This document shows, in pieces, positions 9,737-18,673 of a stretch of DNA of 38,906 bases. Origin of the DNA: Bacteroidaceae bacterium (lineage in GTDB: Bacteria > Bacteroidota > Bacteroidia > Bacteroidales > Bacteroidaceae); contig JAFTXN010000008.1 in assembly GCA_017461605.1 (NCBI GenBank), forward strand, positions 1-38,906, read 5' to 3'. Every line of letters begins with the position of its first letter. Position 1 is the stretch's first letter. The notes below the pieces were generated by a model. The model saw only the letters and a list, made by a program, of their open reading frames with translations. It was not told where the DNA came from and ran no database searches. A program made the position numbers and the translations under genes.

Positions 9737-12576
9737 GCTTCTTTGTTGGGTGTGTGTTCCAGTTCTTCGCGCAAGAATTGTGCGGTAAATCCCTTTCCGC
9801 TTCTTGCTACCTCTTCGGGTGTGCCGGTTACTACCACTTGTCCGCCTCCTCGTCCGCCTTCCGGTCCCATGTCAATGAGGTGGTCGGCCACCTTAATGAC
9901 ATCGAGGTTGTGCTCAATCACGATGACGGTGTTCCCTTTCTCGACCAAACGTTGCAGCACACCGAGCAGCACGCGGATGTCCTCAAAGTGAAGTCCGGTG
10001 GTAGGCTCGTCGAGGATGTAAACGGTGCGTCCGGTGTCGCGCTTTGCCAGTTCGGTGGCGAGCTTCACGCGCTGACTTTCTCCGCCCGAGAGGGTGGTGG
10101 AGGACTGACCAAGTTTGATGTACCCGAGTCCCACGTCCTGGAGCACTTTTATCTTGTGGAGGATGGTGGGTACGTTCTCGAAGAATTCAACGGCCCGATT
10201 GATGGTCATATCGAGTACGTCGGCAATGCTTTTCCCCTTGAAACGCACTTCAAGCGTCTCGTGGTTGTATCTTTTCCCGTGGCACGTCTCGCAAGGAACG
10301 TAGACGTCGGGCAGGAAGTTCATTTCGATGGTTTTGTATCCGTTTCCTTTGCAAGTCTCGCAGCGTCCGCTTTTCACGTTGAAGGAGAAGCGCCCCGGTT
10401 TGTAGCCTCTCATTTTTGCTTCGGGCAGGTTGACAAATAGCGAACGGATATCTGAGAATACGCCGGTGTATGTGGCGGGGTTGGAACGCGGTGTGCGTCC
10501 CAACGGACTTTGGTCGACGGCCACCACTTTGTCGATGTGCTCGATGCCTTCGAGTTTGGCATATTCCAACGGTTCGCGCAAGGAGCGATAGAAGTGCTGC
10601 GAGAGAATGGGCAGCAAGGTGTCATTAATGAGAGTGGACTTTCCGCTTCCCGAAACCCCTGTTACGCAGATGAAAGTGCCCAAGGGAAAGTCCACACTGA
10701 CGTCCTTCAGATTGTTGCCTTTTGCACCAATAATTCGGAGCGTATTCCCGTTACCGCTGCGACGCAGGGCGGGAATTTCAATGGCCCGTTTTCCGTTGAG
10801 ATAATCGGCTGTGAGTGTTCCGGCTTGCAGCATCTCTTTGGGCGTGCCCTGAAACACCACCTCGCCGCCCAGTCGGCCGGCTTTCGGACCCATGTCGACA
10901 ATGTAGTCGGAAGCCAACATCATGTCCTTGTCGTGCTCCACCACAATCACGGTGTTGCCGGTGTCGCGCAGCTCCTTGAGCGAGTTGATTAGCCGAACGT
11001 TGTCGCGTTGGTGCAGTCCGATGCTGGGTTCGTCGAGGATGTAGAGCACATTCACCAACTGTGAGCCAATCTGTGTGGCCAAGCGTATACGCTGACTCTC
11101 TCCGCCGGAGAGCGTCATGGTGGAGCGCGATAGCGAAAGATAGTTCAGACCCACGTCCAACAGGAATTTGAGGCGGGTGCGCAACTCCTTGAGGATTTCG
11201 GTTGCCACGGCCTTGTTCTTGGGTGTCAGATGTTCTTCCACACCCTCCAGCCAAGCATATAGCTCTGCAATGTCCATGGCTGCCAGTTCGGCAATGTTCT
11301 TACCGTTGAAGCGATAGGAGAGGGCCTCTCGGTTGAGGCGTGTGCCATTACACACCGGGCAGGTGGCAGTACACGAGAATTGCTCTGCCCACTTCTGAGC
11401 CGCAGTCGTCATTTCGTTGTCGGCCATTTGGCGGATGTATTTTACCAATCCGCCAAAATCGACGACGTAGTCTTCAGAGGTGTGTGCGATGGATGCAGGA
11501 ATTTGCAAGCGATCCGCAGAACCATTGAATATCTCGTCCATGGCCTCTTCGGGAATTTCGCAAATGGGAGTGTCGAGGGTGCAATCGTAGTGTAGGAGCA
11601 CGGCTTCCACTTCCCAAAAGATGAGTGTGGAGCGATATTTCCCCAAGGGCGCCAAGCCTCCGGCACGAATGCTGAGTTTGTCGTTGGGAACCACCTTGTC
11701 GCGGTCCATGATGCTGACGCTGCCCAGGCCTTTGCACTTGGGGCATGCACCGCTCATCGAGTTGAATGAAAAATTGTGAGGTGCCGGTTCGCGGTAGGAG
11801 AGGCCGGTGGTGGGGCACATCAGTTGCTTGCTGAAAAATCGGGCAGTGTTGTCCGTAGCGTCAAGTACGACCATCAGGCCTTCGCCTTGCTCCAGCGATT
11901 TGTTGACGCTGCGTTTCAGTCGCTCTTCATCCTTTTCGCGCACCTGGAGCTTGTCCACCACCACTTCGATGTCGTGATTCTTGTAGCGGTCCACCTTCAT
12001 GCCTTTCACCACTTCGCGCATTTCGCCGTCTACGCGAACGGTGAGAAAACCTTTGCGTCGCACGGTGTCGAAGAGTTCTTTGTAGTGTCCCTTTCGGCCT
12101 TTCACGAGCGGAGCGAGCAGATACACTTTGTGGCCCTCGTATTGCGAGAGAATAAGTTGCAGAATCTGCTCTTCGGTGTATTTCACCATGCGTTCGCCGG
12201 TGGCATAGCTGTAAGCGTCGGCAGCTCGTGCGTAGAGCAGTCGCAGGAAGTCGTAGATTTCGGTAACCGTTCCTACGGTGGAACGTGGGTTCTTGTTGGT
12301 GGTTTTCTGCTCGATGCTAATGACGGGGCTGAGTCCGGTGATTTTGTCGACATCGGGGCGTTCCAAATTGTCCAGGAAGTTTCGCGCGTAGGCCGAAAAG
12401 GTTTCGATATACCGGCGTTGGCCTTCGGCGTAAAGTGTGTCGAAGGCCAAAGAACTCTTGCCCGATCCGCTCAGTCCGGTAATGACATTCAGGCTATAGC
12501 GAGGCATTGTTACGTCCACATTCTTCAGATTGTGGACGCGAGCTCCCAGTATTTCTATTTTCTTTTCATCCTGCAT
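9733..12576 (-). CDS. uvrA: UvrABC excinuclease subunit A
   Basis: Damage-recognition ATPase of nucleotide excision repair. Two ABC ATPase modules are present: Walker A GLSGSGKSSLAFDTLYAEGQ near residue 34 and GVSGSGKSTLIND near 645. Both have signature motifs (TLSGGESQRIRLATQIG, TLSGGESQRVKLATELA) and Walker B (LYILDEPSIGLHQRD, VYILDEPTTGLHFED). The C-terminal zinc finger is intact (CETC...CETC). The N-terminal insertion reads CPTT...CPKC, so the second cysteine of the first pair is Thr. 947 aa is full length. It begins 9 nt after the T9SS type B gene, so the operon order is type B protein, uvrA, ybaK. Confidence 0.97.
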   Translation of the reverse strand: MQDEKKIEILGARVHNLKNVDVTMPRYSLNVITGLSGSGKSSLAFDTLYAEGQRRYIETFSAYARNFLDNLERPDVDKITGLSPVISIEQKTTNKNPRSTVGTVTEIYDFLRLLYARAADAYSYATGERMVKYTEEQILQLILSQYEGHKVYLLAPLVKGRKGHYKELFDTVRRKGFLTVRVDGEMREVVKGMKVDRYKNHDIEVVVDKLQVREKDEERLKRSVNKSLEQGEGLMVVLDATDNTARFFSKQLMCPTTGLSYREPAPHNFSFNSMSGACPKCKGLGSVSIMDRDKVVPNDKLSIRAGGLAPLGKYRSTLIFWEVEAVLLHYDCTLDTPICEIPEEAMDEIFNGSADRLQIPASIAHTSEDYVVDFGGLVKYIRQMADNEMTTAAQKWAEQFSCTATCPVCNGTRLNREALSYRFNGKNIAELAAMDIAELYAWLEGVEEHLTPKNKAVATEILKELRTRLKFLLDVGLNYLSLSRSTMTLSGGESQRIRLATQIGSQLVNVLYILDEPSIGLHQRDNVRLINSLKELRDTGNTVIVVEHDKDMMLASDYIVDMGPKAGRLGGEVVFQGTPKEMLQAGTLTADYLNGKRAIEIPALRRSGNGNTLRIIGAKGNNLKDVSVDFPLGTFICVTGVSGSGKSTLINDTLLPILSQHFYRSLREPLEYAKLEGIEHIDKVVAVDQSPLGRTPRSNPATYTGVFSDIRSLFVNLPEAKMRGYKPGRFSFNVKSGRCETCKGNGYKTIEMNFLPDVYVPCETCHGKRYNHETLEVRFKGKSIADVLDMTINRAVEFFENVPTILHKIKVLQDVGLGYIKLGQSSTTLSGGESQRVKLATELAKRDTGRTVYILDEPTTGLHFEDIRVLLGVLQRLVEKGNTVIVIEHNLDVIKVADHLIDMGPEGGRGGGQVVVTGTPEEVARSGKGFTAQFLREELEHTPNKEA

Positions 12577-12585
12577 GATAGGTGC

Positions 12586-13314
12586 TTAGGGCGTTCCTGT
12601 GCCGGTGTTCTCTTCGTAGCCGCGCAGCAGGTTGATGGTTTTCTTAATGTTATAGACTTTTCCATCGGCACCACGTGCGTTGATGCGTAGGAAGTAGGCT
12701 CCATCGGGCACGTCGTTGCCGCCATCACGTCCGTCCCAGCCTCCGGCAATGTCTTTCCATTGATAGATGCGTTTGCCCCAACGATTGAAAACGGTGGCCT
12801 CAAAGGAAACGATACTCTGATAGCCCTCTTTTACCTTGAACACATCGTTGATGCCGTCGCCGTTGGGTGTGAAGGCATTGGGCACTTCCAGTTTCGACTC
12901 GCTGATGGCGATGGTGAACGGGCTGTCCATCGTATACTCTAATGTGTCGGTGCCATGTACAAAGCTGATGAACACTTCCACGGTGTAGCTTCCCGACTTT
13001 CTGAAGATGTATTCGGTATCGGCATCATAGCGCACGATGGTTTCTTCACCGCTCACTTGGTCGGCTTGTCGCACGATGCGCCATTCGTACAGCGGGGTGT
13101 ATGGTCCCAAGTCCTGCGCCTGACTGCAAAAACGTGCGTGCAAAGGGGCAGAACCGTCGTAGCCGGTTACGTCTTCCTCCGTGCCGTCTTCTGCGATGAT
13201 AGTCATTGTGGGCGAAGCCGAGGGGAGCACATTTTGTGCTTTAGCCTGTTTATTGAAGCTTCCCCATAGAATACAACTGAGCAGCGTAGCGATGTAGAGT
13301 GCCTTTTTATCCAT
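12586..13314 (-). CDS. Secreted protein with T9SS type B (gliding-motility-type) C-terminal domain
   Basis: 242-aa exported protein of unknown role. Residues 1-26 form a signal peptide (MDKKALYIATLLSC..., ending QAKA). The middle (about 40-135) resembles a PKD/Ig-like beta domain. The last ~95 residues are the conserved CHU_C/gliding-motility C-terminal sorting domain: PNAFTPNGDGINDVF, FNRWGKRIYQW, GWDGRDGGNDVPDGAYF. This domain sends proteins through the type IX secretion system. The protein is unusually short: it carries little cargo besides one beta domain and the tag. It is the first gene of the uvrA operon. Confidence 0.85.
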   Translation of the reverse strand: MDKKALYIATLLSCILWGSFNKQAKAQNVLPSASPTMTIIAEDGTEEDVTGYDGSAPLHARFCSQAQDLGPYTPLYEWRIVRQADQVSGEETIVRYDADTEYIFRKSGSYTVEVFISFVHGTDTLEYTMDSPFTIAISESKLEVPNAFTPNGDGINDVFKVKEGYQSIVSFEATVFNRWGKRIYQWKDIAGGWDGRDGGNDVPDGAYFLRINARGADGKVYNIKKTINLLRGYEENTGTGTP

Positions 13315-13330
13315 ATTACTAATTTGTGCA

Positions 13331-13361
13331 CAAAGATAGTGAAAGGCTCGGAAGAGAGAAA
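13331..13361 (-). promoter_or_regulatory. Promoter of the type B protein-uvrA-ybaK operon
   Basis: On the minus strand TATCTTTG (13338-13331) is a perfect TAnnTTTG, with TTTC 19 nt upstream (13361-13358). Transcription would start near 13325, about 10 nt before the ATG at 13314. The box forms the outer edge of a long palindrome. Confidence 0.6.
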
Positions 13362-13411
13362 TGAAAGAACACAGTTATTTCATTTCTCTCTTCCGAGCCG
13401 CCACCTATCTT
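13331..13411. repeat. Promoter-bearing long palindrome
   Basis: Inner arms 13345-13366 and 13378-13399 are perfectly complementary over 22 bp around an 11-nt loop. Outer arms AAGATAG (13333-13339) and CTATCTT (13405-13411) also pair exactly. The left edge on the minus strand is the -7 box TATCTTTG. Related units occur at 31235-31486: both share ATAGTGAAAGG on the left and CCGAGCCGCC...CCTAT on the right. Confidence 0.8.
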
Positions 13412-13414
13412 ATT

Positions 13415-13437
13415 CAAAGGTAGTGAAAGGTGAGCGG
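13415..13437. repeat. Left half of a second palindromic unit
   Basis: CAAAGGTAGTGAAAGGTGAG repeats the left edge of the preceding palindrome. It again places TACCTTTG, a perfect TAnnTTTG, on the minus strand. The right half is missing, so this looks like a decayed or partial unit. It could act as a second upstream promoter. Confidence 0.55.
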
Positions 13438-13482
13438 AAAGTTTATGAATTGTTCTTGTTTAGTTTCCAGCGTCCAAGCATC

Positions 13483-13906
13483 CCGGATGGGGCTGCTCCC
13501 CTATAGGGGAGCTCCCGGAACGGGTGAGGGGTATGAACGAACGGCGGAGTTCTTTCAACAGATTAAACGAGGAAACGGCCTGAAGGGCCGGCAAGCTCTC
13601 AGCTCGGGGCAGCGCCCCGAGTATATGCAAGACGATGAACGCGCCCTACAAGGGCAAAAGCAGTATTCTCGAGGTGGTTGACATAGGCTTTTTTCCCTGC
13701 AGGGCGCATGGTGAATCTGCGTTTCGTTCTTAGGGTGTTGCCCTAAACTGAGAGCTTCTTCCCCTTTCAGGGGATTTTTCGGGTGGGTACGGAAATCCCG
13801 AGCCAATGTTCATGAGGGTGTTCCGTTTGTTCATGAGCGTATACCGTCTGCTCATACCCCCTCCGCTTCGCTCGTCCCCCTACCTTAGGGGGACAGCCCC
13901 GTCCGG
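13483..13906 (-). mobile_element. Composite palindromic repeat, copy B
   Basis: 424-bp element in reverse orientation relative to copies A and C. It is bounded by CCGG at both ends, with imperfect terminal inverted repeats (CCGGATGGGGCTG... and ...CAGCCCCGTCCGG). Inside are two inverted modules, each a chain of hairpins: CTCGGGGCAGCGCCCCGAG in one and TTAGGGTGTTGCCCTAA in the other, plus CCCTGCAGGG and GGCCTGAAGGGCC. No open frame suggests a transposase. The remainder of this gap, 13907-14063, has a small hairpin (AGCCCCTTTCGGAGGGCT) and nothing else I recognise. Confidence 0.75.
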
Positions 13907-14063
13907 ATGGATTTGTCAATGGGGGCCAGAAGTGTGCAGCCCCTTTCGGAGGGCTTTCCTCTCAGGCTAGCGGCCGACACTTTAGGGGCTTGTCGAGGCC
14001 TTATGGTTTGCAGTTCAACAGGGGATTGAACTGACAGCCTTGCGCTTTGGTCTTGGCGGATAC

Positions 14064-14094
14064 AAAAAGAGCCGCCCCTGAGGAGCGGCTCTTT
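14064..14094 (-). terminator. Terminator of the 1154-aa surface protein gene
   Basis: Arms 14066-14075 and 14085-14094 form a 10-bp stem (AAAGAGCCGC/GCGGCTCTTT). On the minus strand it is followed by TTTTT. It lies about 27 nt beyond the stop codon. Confidence 0.8.
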
Positions 14095-14120
14095 GAGCGT
14101 GTATGTTTCTTGCGAAGTGC

Positions 14121-17100
14121 TTACTTCACGAGAACCTTCTTACCACCGATGATGTAGAGACCGGCGGGGAGGTTGCGAGTTGCAACACCACCCTTCACGT
14201 TGCTGCGGAGGCGTACACCGGAGATAGTGTAAACGTCAACAGTAGCGGTGGGGTTAACTGCGATATTGTCGATAGCAACTTCAGAAGACAGCAGGCCGTC
14301 AGTCGCGAGCTTCACTGTGCCAGTGGGAGCGTCAAGAGCAGGAGCAAACTTGAAGTAACCGGTGTTGGCAGCTACAGTAGTAGCAGTTTCGAGCAGACGA
14401 ACCTTGTTGCTGCGGAATACGTGAACACCCTTAACAGTTACAGTGTCAATAACACCCTGCAAGCCGTTTACTTCGAAGGCTTCGTAGTTGTACACGAGGT
14501 CAGCGGGGCTGGTTACGCTCATGTCGAAGAAGAAGTTCTCAGCGTAGCTTTCAGCGTCTTCGTTGGGCACGTAGATCACGGGAGTACCGGCCTTCAGCAA
14601 TTCGTCAGTGTTTTCAACGAGGTAGAGTTCGCCGTCCTTCTGACCTTCAACGTTGTAGAATACACCGCTCTGGAGGAGAGGAGATACGTCGATGGGCAGT
14701 GTCCATACGCGAGTTACATCAGACATGTCGATGGTGTAAGCCATGGGCATAGCTTCAACTTCAATGAACTTGAATGCAGAGTTGTCAGCGCCGGATGCAG
14801 AGTTCCAAGTAACGAGGTTACCGGGGTTGTTGCCGTTGGGCTGAGTGTTGAGGTAGATACCGTCTTCGAGAACAATGTTGAATGCACCTGCCAGCTGGGG
14901 AGCACCACGGAGGATGAAGCTGTCGGGTTCAGCTACCTGCTTAACGCCGGTGTTGTTCTTCTTCGGGTTAGCGATGTAGAGGCCGGTTGCAAGGTTGCGG
15001 ATGCTTACAGAACCATCATCGTTCTTGATTACCTGCCACATAGCGTCTACGCGCTGTTCTATAGCTGCGTCGAAGGTACCCATATCCTGAGTTACGTCTT
15101 CGCCTTCAGCTGCTTCGGGCAGCGTGTAGTAACCGTGCTGGATGTTAGCGTTGGTACCGCTGCTGACAGCATAGAGGCGGTGGAATCCTGCGGGGCTGTC
15201 GGCTGCACTTTCGATGTAGAAGATACCTTCAGCGCTGGGGATAGCGAGGCTGTTGTTGAATGCAGAGATAGCAGCGCGGAGCTGTTCCTTGAGCGGATTG
15301 ATTTCGTCGAGAGTCATCACGGGCTTCACCTTCGGAGTAACTTCGTCAATCACAGCCTGGAGGGCATCAACAGCGCTCTGAGGATAGTAACCGAGTTCTT
15401 CGCCGATAGCAGCGTTTTCGATGAGTGCTTCAGCCTGCTTGATCAGGTCGTTGAGGATAGCAGGATCGGGATAGTTTTCTACCCATGCATCGTAAGCTGC
15501 TTTCAACTCATCGATGGTTTCCTGAGTGGCAGCTCCGTTGGCGAGTTCTTCATTGGCCTTGGTCAATGCAGTTGTGAGAGCATTAACGATTTCAGCGGGG
15601 ATAGCGTTTACAGTAGCGTTGCTGGGATCTTCGCTAACCTTGTACACGCGGAGTTCGCTGACGCAGAAGTAGTCCCAAGCAGACTGCTTACCGTTACATG
15701 TGTTGGCGCTCATGTCGAGGCGGTAGAACTGATACGGCTTGTCACTCTTGATGGTGAAGATACCGGCAGCGTTAGCTATGCCACCGAATGTGTAGTCGTA
15801 AGTGATAGCGATGGTGTCAACGAGTTCCCATTCGCCGATTGACAGGTCGAAGAAGTCAGCGTCGTTAGAACCATATACATAAGTTGTGTCGGGAATACCG
15901 TGAGTGAGGAGTGTGGTGGCAGAGTAGAAACGCTTAGCCAACTTCACAGCAACAGCATCGAGTTCTTCGCCGAGGTCCAAGATGAGGTTGTGGATGGTAT
16001 CCACGGGTTCGGGAACACCGCCCCACTTAGAGTGGAAGTAAGTCAAGGGATTGCCATCGAGCATTTCAGCGATAGAACCTTCGCCCTCCTGGATAGAGTT
16101 AGAAGTAATCTGAGTTTCGTCAGTGATGATACCTTCGCCTACAGTGAAGCTACCGTCCTTAGCTCCGCCAATGAGGGCAGTCTGGTCGCAAGCCTTGTCG
16201 TAAGCAGCCTGAGCTGTACCAACGAGCTCGGTCAGTTCTTCGTTACGCATGTTCTGGTCTACTTCTGAGCGAAGAGCTTCGAGAGCAGCTTCGTCAACAG
16301 ATACAACCTGCCAGAGTGAACCTGTAGCTGTTACATCCCAGTATACGAGGCTGTAGCCTGCCACCTGAGTGTGGAGACCCCACCATCCGGTGTTGGCCGG
16401 GTTGGCGATGTAGAAGTAACCTGCGAGGCTTTCCTGGTTGCTTTCAGAGTAGCGTACATAGTAACCGAAGGGTTCAGCTGTCTGCGGGAGGATCTTAGAG
16501 AGACCATCCTGTGCGCCGATGTACTTACCGGTCTTGTAGTTCTGGAGGTAGTAGAGGTCGGGGTTTTCTTCGCTCTGAGAGAGTCTCCAGATGTAAGCTG
16601 CGCTTTCGAGTGTCGGAGTTTCAGGAATTTCGTAGTCGGGGGTCCAGTTTACACCGTTTTCGCTGGCGTACATAGTACCATTGCTACGTCCGTTTACGAA
16701 GTAATAGTAACCGGGGCCGATGGGCTTCACGCTGGCAACGAGTGCCTTGTAAGCCTCAAGCAGGGTAGCACCGGCTGCACGGCAAGCAGCGTCGTCTGTG
16801 CTTTCAGTGATCATGAGGTCATAGCAAGCGTCGTAAGCAGCCTGGCAAGCATCAAGAGCGGCCTGATCGCACTGTCCGGGGTTGGTACCTACGGCATAAG
16901 CATCAGCACTGAAGCCGGAGGGGAAGTGCTCAGCGAGCAAGCAAGACATCCATTCGTAGCCTTTGGCTTCAACGGCGGGAACTACCATCCAAGCGTTGGT
17001 GTCGATGTAGCTCCAGAAAGCGGGAGAGTTGCCACCCCACCAACCGGCGAAGTAAGTAGGCTCTTCCTGATCGAACGGCTCAGAGGGGAACACCCAGCTG

Positions 17101-17585
17101 TCAGCACCGATGGGGCTATCACTGATGAACTTGCTGTAACCGGTAGCCCAAAGGTCTGCGAAAGACAAGTCTGCGATAGATTCTTTCTCAGTCCAGTCAG
17201 CCTTACCGGCAGTGAACTTGTAAGCTTCCTCGATGTCGGTGGTGTATTTCACACCCTCGTCGTTCATGAGGTACTTACCGTCTGTGTTACGCTTCAATAC
17301 GTACACAGTTTCACCGGCATCGTTAGTGCCGGTAACTTCGAACACGAAAAGACAAGAGTCCGTGATTGCAGCACTCTTGCCATCGTTGCAAAGATACTGG
17401 CCATACGAACCATCTTCGTTAGAACAGAGCAAAGCATAAGGAGTACCGGGAACAATGGTCTCAACGTTAGGAATGTTGATTCCGTCACCGTTGGTCTGAT
17501 CCACTACCCAATACTGTGCTTGTGCATTCAAGGCACCGGCTGCAAACAGCATCACCGCTGCCAAAAGATTGTAAATCTTTTTCAT
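14121..17585 (-). CDS. T9SS-secreted multidomain surface protein with F5/8 type C-like domain (1154 aa)
   Basis: Exported protein, probably cell-surface, of unknown substrate. Residues 1-23 are a signal peptide (MKKIYNLLAAVMLFAAGALN, cut near AQA). Several lectin-like beta segments repeat a Y-x(2)-N-x(2)-T/D-G-K-Y-L/I pattern (KRNTDGKYLM, QNYKTGKYIG, IRNLATGLYIA). Residues about 485-655 look like a discoidin/F5/8 type C carbohydrate-binding domain (AEMLDGNPLTYFHSKWGG ... FYRLDMSANTC ... ELRVYKVSE). Alanine-rich helical linkers lie around 430-460, 660-700 and 720-780. The last ~65 residues are a T9SS type A sorting domain (VDVYTISGVRL ... NLPAGLYIIGGKKVLVK). No catalytic motif is seen, so adhesion or glycan binding is more likely than hydrolysis. 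It is a single-gene unit with its own promoter and terminator. Confidence 0.85.
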   Translation of the reverse strand: MKKIYNLLAAVMLFAAGALNAQAQYWVVDQTNGDGINIPNVETIVPGTPYALLCSNEDGSYGQYLCNDGKSAAITDSCLFVFEVTGTNDAGETVYVLKRNTDGKYLMNDEGVKYTTDIEEAYKFTAGKADWTEKESIADLSFADLWATGYSKFISDSPIGADSWVFPSEPFDQEEPTYFAGWWGGNSPAFWSYIDTNAWMVVPAVEAKGYEWMSCLLAEHFPSGFSADAYAVGTNPGQCDQAALDACQAAYDACYDLMITESTDDAACRAAGATLLEAYKALVASVKPIGPGYYYFVNGRSNGTMYASENGVNWTPDYEIPETPTLESAAYIWRLSQSEENPDLYYLQNYKTGKYIGAQDGLSKILPQTAEPFGYYVRYSESNQESLAGYFYIANPANTGWWGLHTQVAGYSLVYWDVTATGSLWQVVSVDEAALEALRSEVDQNMRNEELTELVGTAQAAYDKACDQTALIGGAKDGSFTVGEGIITDETQITSNSIQEGEGSIAEMLDGNPLTYFHSKWGGVPEPVDTIHNLILDLGEELDAVAVKLAKRFYSATTLLTHGIPDTTYVYGSNDADFFDLSIGEWELVDTIAITYDYTFGGIANAAGIFTIKSDKPYQFYRLDMSANTCNGKQSAWDYFCVSELRVYKVSEDPSNATVNAIPAEIVNALTTALTKANEELANGAATQETIDELKAAYDAWVENYPDPAILNDLIKQAEALIENAAIGEELGYYPQSAVDALQAVIDEVTPKVKPVMTLDEINPLKEQLRAAISAFNNSLAIPSAEGIFYIESAADSPAGFHRLYAVSSGTNANIQHGYYTLPEAAEGEDVTQDMGTFDAAIEQRVDAMWQVIKNDDGSVSIRNLATGLYIANPKKNNTGVKQVAEPDSFILRGAPQLAGAFNIVLEDGIYLNTQPNGNNPGNLVTWNSASGADNSAFKFIEVEAMPMAYTIDMSDVTRVWTLPIDVSPLLQSGVFYNVEGQKDGELYLVENTDELLKAGTPVIYVPNEDAESYAENFFFDMSVTSPADLVYNYEAFEVNGLQGVIDTVTVKGVHVFRSNKVRLLETATTVAANTGYFKFAPALDAPTGTVKLATDGLLSSEVAIDNIAVNPTATVDVYTISGVRLRSNVKGGVATRNLPAGLYIIGGKKVLVK

Positions 17586-17628
17586 TGAGCATTAAGATTT
17601 AGTTAAACAAAAAATATTCTCACGGGGG

Positions 17629-17659
17629 CAAAGATAAATACTTTTTTCGTGCATGCAAA
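17629..17659 (-). promoter_or_regulatory. Promoter of the 1154-aa surface protein gene
   Basis: Minus strand: TTTG (17659-17656), 19-nt spacer, TATCTTTG (17636-17629). Both boxes match the Bacteroidetes consensus exactly. Transcription should start about 35-40 nt before the ATG at 17585. This is the clearest promoter in the window. Confidence 0.8.
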
Positions 17660-17896
17660 GGTTCGGCAAAAAAAATGAGGAGCGTATATGCTTTTTAGCA
17701 TTTGGCGAGTGAAAAAAACCTTATGGCTCGTTGAATTGTCGAGAGGAGGGGCGCGAGAAACCGGTGTCGATGCCGTGTGATTGTTTTTTTCTTTTTTCTG
17801 CTGTTAAGCATGTTTTCGGGGCCTCTTCCTTGGTTACCAGCGTTCGGACAAGTCGGAAGAGGGGTGCTTTTGTTTGATTTTCAGCATGCGGGCAGG

Positions 17897-18308
17897 CCGG
17901 ATGGCGCTGCTTCCCTAAGGTTGGGGGGACGAGCGAAGCGGAGGGGGTATGAGGAGATAAGAAAGGCTGTTTGTACGTCCTTGGCCGAACTTCCTACCCA
18001 CCCCGAAAACTCCCCTGAAAGGGGAAGAAGCCCTCAGCTTAGGGCAACGCCCTAAGAACGAAACGCATATTCGCCATACGCCCTGCAGGGGCAAAAGCCT
18101 GTGTAAACCACCACGGGAATACAGCTTTTGCCCCTACAGGGCGCATTCATCGTCGTTGCATATACTCGGGGCGCTGCCCCGAGCTGAGAGCTTGCCGGCC
18201 CTTCAGGCCGTTTTCTCTGTTTAATCTGTTTGAATAACTCCGCAGTTCGTTCATACCCCCCCCTCCGCTTCGCTCGTCCCCCTACGTTAGGGGGACAGCC
18301 CCGTCCGG
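17897..18308 (+). mobile_element. Composite palindromic repeat, copy C
   Basis: 412-bp element bounded by CCGG on both sides. The left end runs CCGGATGGCGCTG ... GGACGAGCGAAGCGGAGGGG; the right end is its inverse (CCTCCGCTTCGCTCGTCC ... CAGCCCCGTCCGG), giving terminal inverted repeats of about 50 bp. The two inner modules are diverged inverted copies of each other. Strong hairpins include CTCGGGGCGCTGCCCCGAG (18165-18183) and CTTAGGGCAACGCCCTAAG. It has no transposase-like frame. No obvious target duplication is visible. Confidence 0.75.
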
Positions 18309-18395
18309 AGGTTTTTTCCATTTGATTGTAGATGGTTTTAATGGGGAATGGTTGGTGGGCGAGCACTATGCAGGATGTTGCCCTCGGTTTGCGCT

Positions 18396-18441
18396 AAATT
18401 CTGCAAGCACGGGAGAAAATTCTGCAGTGCTTGTGGAATTT
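18396..18441. repeat. Imperfect inverted repeat upstream of sufC
   Basis: AAATTCTGCAAGCAC (18396-18410) and GTGCTTGTGGAATTT (18427-18441) pair with two mismatches around a 16-nt loop. Its role is unknown. It lies about 160 bp upstream of the suf promoter. Nothing else is recognisable in 18309-18598. Confidence 0.4.
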
Positions 18442-18598
18442 TCTAAACGCCTTGCAGATTTTCTTGCATCGGCAGTCGGTGATAATACACCGATGGTTGG
18501 TGGTGGAACGCGGTTCAGACAGCAGGTCGGAAGACGCTTCCGGGGGCTTAATGTGTGAGACAATTCATTGTGAGATGACAGTGTAGGTCTCCGGGCCT

Positions 18599-18629
18599 TT
18601 TGTGCATCTCGAAAAATTGCGTAACTTCG
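18599..18629 (+). promoter_or_regulatory. Promoter of the sufCDS operon
   Basis: TTTG (18599-18602), 19-nt spacer, TAACTTCG (18622-18629, one mismatch to TAnnTTTG). The sufC ATG follows about 45 nt later, after an A/T-rich leader. Confidence 0.6.
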
Positions 18630-18673
18630 CACTCTGAATACATATTATATATATAAATAAAGACAGAAAGAGA

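Noticed and set aside
13324-13806. Short open frames inside the palindrome and composite repeat
   Set aside because: They run through hairpin DNA, have no family features and differ between repeat copies.
14103-17588. Two long plus-strand open frames (579 and 405 codons) opposite the 1154-aa surface protein
   Set aside because: They are antisense shadows: composition is unlike a protein family (runs of Val, Ser and Cys), there is no start signal, and the minus-strand gene has a signal peptide, sorting domain, promoter and terminator.
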